Assembly: GCA_949316235.1 (NCBI GenBank)
Contig: OX438749.1
Span: 12,480,914 to 12,544,913, forward strand
DNA: 64,000 nt
Reading direction: 5' to 3'
From: Oegoconia quadripuncta
Taxonomy: Eukaryota; Arthropoda; Insecta; Lepidoptera; Autostichidae
Part shown: piece by piece, positions 58,651 to 64,000 of the stretch
How the letters are laid out: each line of letters starts with the position of its first letter
Position numbering within the stretch: the first letter of the stretch is position 1
Program-made: the position numbers and the translations under genes
The notes under the pieces: model-generated
What the model was told of the DNA's origin: nothing
Databases searched by the model: none
Seen by the model: the letters and a program-made list of their open reading frames with translations, nothing else

Positions 58651-59198
58651 ATTTTACTTTTTACATTTTTGGACTATTTTAAAGAAAATCTTTCATTTTG
58701 CTCCTGAAAAGTCAAACTGTTTTAAAATTCCAATGACGTTTCCTAATAATCGACCTATGTAAAATGAGTATCTAGTTCTCCGTTAGAGATATTCAAACGA
58801 AGTTGTATTTAAAAAATGTATGAATCTAAACATTAATAATAAATAATTAATAATAAACATTAAAAATTATATTCCTATAATAGTTCATATTAATAAGAAC
58901 TCTGAACTTTACAAACTAAGTCCATTAGACAGCATAAATGGAATTTTAATTACGTTATAATTACGTAAGTATGTAGTCGAATGCTGGCCATGCATTAACG
59001 TAGAGTCTGAAAACACTCTCCTTGGAAGGGCGCAAGTGAAATGAAACAACAGACTAACTCGACCACTGCGCTTGCGCTCACGCGTTTTTGCGATGTCGAA
59101 CTTATTCGATCGTCTTTCTTCGTGTGTTATCTCTTTCTTTAGTGAAATTGCAAGAAAGGGACAAAATAACGCAGCTGTTCCATAAATTTAATTTTACC

Positions 59199-59430
59199 AT
59201 GGCTGTTTCTCATCAGTGGTTTATACAGTGGTCATCGCCCTCAATGATATTGACCGACATTAGTAGACAATATCAAAGCATCAACCATGGGATAGATAGT
59301 GCACCAGAGTGGACAAACCCGTCAAGAGTGAATTTTAAAAGTGGTAGTAATGAGTACATCACCGACCCTTATAAGGAATCAGTAGATAATAATTATGATT
59401 TTGATGAACATGGAAGAACTAGATATACAG
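59199..59430 (+). CDS. Probable first coding exon of an unidentified gene
   Basis: ATG at 59199 in a good context (accATGg) opens 77 codons that run into the strong donor ACAG|GTGAGC (59430/59431). The frame is open upstream to 59088, in a pyrimidine-rich leader that looks like a 5' UTR. The product starts 'MAVSHQWFIQWSSPSMILTD'. It then becomes polar and tyrosine- and asparagine-rich ('EYITDPYKESVDNNYDFDEH'). No family was recognised and no second exon was found to 64000, so the gene probably continues beyond the window. A GC-richer segment just upstream (59030-59090) could be the promoter. Confidence 0.45.
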
Positions 59431-59954
59431 GTGAGCAAAAATTTTATATTTATAAAGTATGTACATAGGTTTAGGCATGACTTCTCTCACCTCTCACATC
59501 AACCTTGTCGTGACGCTTTCTTATCTCAAATAGCTGAAATTGTGGCAGACTTAGATAAGGTGGTATTAGCTAGGCAGGTATACTTTGAAATAAGGAATGC
59601 TCTACTAGTAACTAACCATTTAACCTAGGTACCTAAGGAAGTACGTGGGTTTTAAAATTGTGCTTAAATATTTATTTTCGCATGAACTTATAAAACTTCG
59701 CTACGTAATAGGTGGGTACTGTTAGGTAGATAGGTGTTCTTTGATATTATTGAAGTATAACCGTATTAAAAATAAAGTTAATTATACCAATAAAATGTCT
59801 ATAACACCATTAAATTGATTGTTACCACTTATTAGTATTGCATGTTGAGTAATTATTTTAAAGACTGAGATAAGTTACAATACCAAAAGCAAAGAGAGTG
59901 TTGTTCAAACAAATGTTAGGTAATCAATTGAGATTAACTATTAGGTACACTTAC

Positions 59955-60260
59955 GTAGCACTCATGGCGCAGTCGCAATCGCTATTCGTCCTATATTAGC
60001 GAAGGTAGGTTAGTCAGGCGCGGTCAGTCCTTGGATGGGTGACCACTAGTGGCATTTTAATACAAGAGTTTCCATACTTCGGAGGGAACGTTAAATAGTC
60101 GGTCCCGGTTGTGACAATTGAAGGCAGTCGTAAAGCCAAGTCGCCAAGCCAAACGCTGATAGCCTAGGTCCATCGAAATCGACCAATTTGCACTGGGCCC
60201 GCATGGTGGATTACGGCCTCTTCCCATGAGGCGAGGCTGTACCCCACAACAGTGGGAGGC
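59955..60260 (+). mobile_element. SINE-like repeat with 5S-rRNA-like motif
   Basis: The left part contains 'gcgcggtcagtccttggatg' and 'ggatgggtgacc', which resembles the internal promoter region of 5S rRNA. It continues with 'acttcggagggaacgttaaa', 'gtcggtcccggttgtgac' and 'aacagtgggaggccgttgat'. It matches 27240-27545. Confidence 0.6.
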
Positions 60261-60555
60261 CGTTGATGGTGATTAGATAGATACACTTGAAATCCGTCCG
60301 ATGGTGTGACACTCATTCCGTGGAGGATGTGGGAGACCGTTAGTTGACCTCTGATTTAGTCTCCACCCCTAGGAGTATAGGCGCCGCGGAAACCGCTGCT
60401 GTAGACACCTTTGGCCGAGACATTGGGTGATCAGGGGCTGAAGGTAGCTACCTGAGCCAAGATATTAGTCCGGCCATAAAACGGAGACGCGGTCAGTCTC
60501 CTGGCCTTGCCTCAAGGCGGCGACCTGGAAGATGAACGCTGTTATACCTGTGACG
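60260..60555 (+). repeat. GC-rich segment, unidentified
   Basis: It is much GC-richer than its neighbours ('ggcgccgcggaaaccgctgc', 'ccttgcctcaaggcggcgac'). There is no clear frame. It may be a continuation of the preceding retroelement or a LINE 5' UTR relic. No second copy was found in the window. Confidence 0.35.
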
Positions 60556-60766
60556 TAAACAGTTGAACTCCTGTTTTATTTTCATTATGTCTAAAGATTA
60601 GTTTCTTTTATGTAACTGCATGGATACGCGTTTGATCTTTTAATGTCACCATGCAAATTACTTCAAATAGAATATAATGCACTGTTATTTTCACTGAAAC
60701 AACGCACATTATCACCCATAAGCAATAAAAAATACGCATCGACAATATCGTAAGAATATCTGACAT

Positions 60767-60949
60767 CTGCAGAGCTACTACAACTTAGCGCTACTCGAGT
60801 GACCTAGAGTCGCGTGCGAGATAGCCTACATCTCTCAAAGCCGATTGGCGATCAAGGTGACAGCTGTCAAGCGACAGTCAAAAAACTGAGACTATGTTGC
60901 GCGCGACTCTTTCTCACTCGAATCGCTCTAAGTTGTAGTAGGCTTGCAG
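60767..60949. mobile_element. Foldback MITE (agtcgcgtgc family), copy 2
   Basis: It starts 'ctgcagagctactacaac' and ends with the inverse ('gttgtagtaggcttgcag'). The inner arms 'gagtcgcgtgcgagatagcc' and 'ctatgttgcgcgcgactc' are inverted, around the core 'gacagctgtcaagcgacag'. It is the more complete partner of 22385-22560. Confidence 0.7.
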
Positions 60950-61079
60950 GTATCATAGGAGATAAACCGGATTAAAAAGTTTCTGATAGGGCGATATTAT
61001 TGCCTGCGACTTTGTTCGTATTCGTAACCTCGAACTTGTTTAGAATCCTGTTAAATGAAAACCAAGAGCCAACAATCAA

Positions 61080-61240
61080 CGAAAATCGAGTTAATAGTAG
61101 TATCATCATCACCACCTATTGGATGTTCACTGCTGAACTTAGGCCTCCCCCATAAATTTTCAAAACCAGAGATTTTCCGCTACTGGAGGCTCATCCCAGT
61201 TTTGTTGGGGCCCCGGCGGAGACTATCGCCAACGAATAGT
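61080..61240 (+). repeat. RTE-type LINE 3' fragment
   Basis: It contains 'gttcactgctgaacttaggc' and 'ggcctcccccataaattttc'. It is the third copy of the block at 14940 and 57440. Confidence 0.5.
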
Positions 61241-61364
61241 CTTACTTTAGAAATATCGTGGTTTTTACAAAGAGATAAGAAGAATGCAACACATACCTAT
61301 TTATTTATTTTGATGGTACAGTGTACGAACCAATTATCATTTTAAACCACCGACAAAAATACGG

Positions 61365-61425
61365 GTGTTATGTGTTTGACGCCATTTCAGTCCAGTCCAG
61401 TCTTTATCCGAATGCGGTTTCCAAA
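61365..61425 (+). repeat. Short dispersed repeat, partner of the 1.6-kb copy
   Basis: 'gttatgtgtttgacg' and 'gtctttatccgaatgc' as in 1590-1690. Just 5' of it is 'aatacggg'. Confidence 0.4.
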
Positions 61426-61439
61426 ATTTCCAAGTTTTT

Positions 61440-62990
61440 TTACATTGTTCGCCGGTTTTCAGCCAAGATACTCTAATTCCTACTCTAATTTGGATTCTAA
61501 ACATTGAACTGAATGCCGTAGTTCTCTTATCAGAATTATCTGATGCCCGATGACCAGGAAGTGGTCACCGGATCTACTCAATGATAATAACTGGCACCTT
61601 CGAATTTGTACTCAAATTTTTGGATTTGTAGAGCTACTACCTGTACCTGTATTTAAATTTTTGAAGATCTGATGATAACAAGGTTACTTTTTTAGATTTT
61701 TTATTTTTAATGACCGATTTTTTAAATTTTAATAATTTTTTTCTAGAAAGGGATCAAGGGATGAATTTTCGTTTTTTTTTTTGTTTTCCTGGATAATGAC
61801 TTTTGTTTAAAATATTTCTTACTGTCCTGAACATAATCCTAACTCAAAATTATAAATACGATTAGTTCATTCGTTCATTCTTCCTTCCAGTAGTTACTTA
61901 CAGGTTACCAGAGTGACTTAAATTTTGCATTTATGGAAGAATTAGACAAGGCTGGCGACGTTTTAACTCGAGAACCTAATAAAAAAATTCCACGCAGGCG
62001 GAGCCGCGGACAGAATTTAGTGTTCTAATATGTTTCTAGATATATTCAAAGATTAATTACCCATAATCATTGTTTCATTTCCACTTATATATAGGTGTGA
62101 GTTTTGGCGGGAAGTCATTCCAAACCTACCCGACTCTATGATAGTGTATGGTTTGCAACCAAAATATGAACTAAAGGCTTGTTAATACAGAGTAAGCAAT
62201 ACTGTCTCTTGCATCTACTAAGGTCACCAGCTTATTGCAATATTATTTCAGAAGTATTGTGGGTGTTGGCAATATTTCTGTATGATTTACCTACCTATAT
62301 TACTCATTAATAAGTCAGTACTTTGGATATAATTTAGGTTTAAGTTGTAAAAATATGTTACACATCATCAGCTTTATGGCCCCGCTGCTGGCTCCCGGGT
62401 CCCCAGTGACATCGGTCTGACGTTTCAAGATATTTTTTATAAATGAAGTCCTCCCGGCCCCTGTGGACCTAAAACATTCTAAATTTTTATACTCCGAAAG
62501 CAAAAAAGATTTTTTAATTATTCGTACTAATAATGTAATTTGACATTGTCTGTCGAAAATCTCTCACAATTCACAACAAACATGTCCGCCTATTAGTGTT
62601 TAATAAATCAAATTTGACAAGTTTTTCCCAACAAATTGTCACCTGCCGCCTATCAAGAGAAAATGTTTATTAAACTGAATTATGTCAAATTGTTTATGAG
62701 TGTAAATTTATGAGCAGATGTCAGTGTGCTCGTATTTCTCTGCCATTATGATATGTTGTACTTATTTACACCTAAATATGTACTTATTAAACCGATTGAT
62801 TTAGATACTTATTTTAATCTCCTGTTTGTCAATTTGCAATGGAAAATAAATTTTGTGTATCGCATGGCATATCGTTCATGTTGTCCCGTTAATCTCTGGC
62901 CGCAGGAATATGAAACTCTTTGTATTATTAATTTTTAAATATTTGTTAAAATGGGCGATTCTCTGATCGTGTAGTATAGTACTTCAGAGT
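61440..62990. other. Gene-free stretch
   Basis: A Helitron-like 3' end remnant may lie at 61985-62030 ('cacgcaggcggagccgcgga'). A GC-richer patch at 62380-62470 gives a minus-strand frame ('STGAGRTSFIKNILKRQTDV') that I could not assign. Nothing else was seen. Confidence 0.35.
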
Positions 62991-63029
62991 GGCTCAATAG
63001 ATGGCGCAGTCAGGCGGGGTCTCTCTGTT

Positions 63030-63066
63030 TTTCATTCATTCATATTCATTCATTCATTCATTTATT
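63030..63066 (+). repeat. ATTC microsatellite
   Basis: Tandem 'attc' units with few interruptions. They lie at the presumed 3' end of the adjoining LINE (tgaa repeats on its sense strand). Confidence 0.7.
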
Positions 63067-63810
63067 CGCATTGAATGGGGTACATACATAGTTGATAGAT
63101 TAAAGAAATTATAGTTCTCCACATTCAGCTATATAACACAGCATGCAAACATTTAAAATACAGCAATAACAATAGGAACATGCATTGATTAATCGCTTAT
63201 TTAAAATTAAAAAAATCGTTAACATGATAAAAATTGTGAGTTTGAAGCCATTCATATAAACTTTTTTTAAATTTTTGTATAGGTAACTGTCTTAAAAATT
63301 GAGGTAGCTTATTATAAATTTGTATTGCCATGTAATAACAATTTTTTTTGTAATTTGTTGATTTTGGTACTATGTCATGTACAAGCCTATCCCTATCACG
63401 AATTGGTCTGGAGTATAGGTCTTTTGCTTTTTTAAACAGTTTAATATTTTGTTTTACAAATATTGCTACCTCATAAATATATAGGCACGCTATGGGGAGA
63501 ACCTGTAAGGATTTGAAGAGTGGCCTGCATGAATCTAGAGGAGCAACGCCACATATTGACCGAATGCATTTTTTTTGAGCTACAAATACCCGATGTATGT
63601 CAGTACTGTTTCCCCATAATAATAACCCATATCTTATTATTGGTTGCACATATCCGTAGTAAGCAGTCATTGCGGTAGGCCGCGTAGCAACTTTTGTCAA
63701 TTTATAAAGGGGGTAAGAGAATCTATTTACCCTGTTGCATACATCGTTTACATGTTGTTTCCATTTTAATTTATTATCAATTAATAATCCTAAAATGTAT
63801 ATGTAATGTA
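63030..63810 (-). pseudogene. Non-LTR retrotransposon (LINE) C-terminal fragment with 3' end
   Basis: On the minus strand the frame runs from about 63810 ('ILGLLIDNKLKWKQHVNDVC') through 'TAMTAYYGYVQPIIRYGLLL' and 'AQKKCIRSICGVAPLDSCRP' to a stop at 63197. This is the thumb and C-terminal region after the RT active site in Jockey/CR1-like elements. About 200 codons are uninterrupted. The 3' UTR extends left to an 'attcattc' run at 63030-63065, which would be a short-repeat tail rather than poly(A). It is 5'-truncated near 63810. Confidence 0.78.
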
Positions 63811-64000
63811 ATAATTTTATGTTTTAATTTATATATATTAAATAATAATCGGGGGTTTTATATTATTAATTGAATTTCTACATTGTCCAGAGCCACGCCG
63901 ACGCATAAAAAATTGATAGTTATTGGAAAGTCGCCCATTCATTCCTTGGTGGCAGCAACTATTCTGCTGGGGGCACTAAAAACGAGCAACACTGCTGAGT

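Noticed and set aside
62315..62503. Minus-strand exon with P-loop-like 'GAGRTSF'
   Set aside because: The patch is GC-richer and open, but a single weak motif, no clear splice pair and no second exon do not support a gene.
1..64000. CRISPR array or bacterial operon
   Set aside because: There are no regularly spaced direct repeats with unique spacers. Introns, SINEs and LINEs show that the DNA is eukaryotic.

Overview
The window reads as AT-rich nuclear DNA of a moth or butterfly (Lepidoptera). The signs are split genes with GT/AG introns, an insect yellow-family gene, lepidopteran-type tRNA-headed SINEs, RTE and Jockey-like LINE tails, Helitron-like fragments and a piggyBac element. There is no operon structure, rRNA gene, CRISPR array or convincing free-standing tRNA gene.

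Layout. From 1 to about 16.7 kb is mostly intergenic. It holds repeats, two inverted copies of a MITE (3.3 and 14.3 kb), and three weak coding candidates (7852-7957, 8725-8791 and 13406-13873). From 16721 to 31776 lies a six-exon yellow-family gene (+, 447 aa with signal peptide). Its introns are packed with SINEs, MITEs and a 2.8-kb piggyBac element that landed inside an older SINE. Only 184 bp beyond its stop codon, in convergent orientation, is a gene for an OSCP-like (ATP synthase subunit O) protein (-, 31961 to at least 35316). Its first exon was not found. From 37297 to 41326 is a complete Ty3/gypsy-type LTR retrotransposon (-) with identical 154-bp LTRs, a 5-bp target duplication, and one stop codon inside an otherwise open gag-pol frame. 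From 43511 to 56288 is a six-exon gene (-) for a secreted protein resembling the C16orf89/UPF0764 (DUF4735) family. It carries an apparent one-base insertion in exon 5. Its introns hold a recent 5'-truncated LINE, Helitron-like pieces, SINEs and foldback MITEs. After 57 kb come more repeats, a probable first exon of an unidentified gene (59199-59430, +), a SINE with a 5S-rRNA-like motif, and a LINE fragment running towards the right edge (63.0-63.8 kb).

No functional pathway links the three recognised genes. Their products are a secreted yellow/MRJP protein, a mitochondrial ATP synthase stalk-type protein and a secreted DUF4735 protein. The most unusual signals are these: a 17-nt self-complementarity between the LTR and the primer-binding position of the LTR element, suggesting self-primed reverse transcription; the piggyBac insertion with a readable empty site in a sister SINE copy; the single-base frameshift in the C16orf89-like gene; and several near-perfect short hairpins without an assigned family. 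Exon boundaries were read by eye from splice consensus and reading phase, and no database search was possible.
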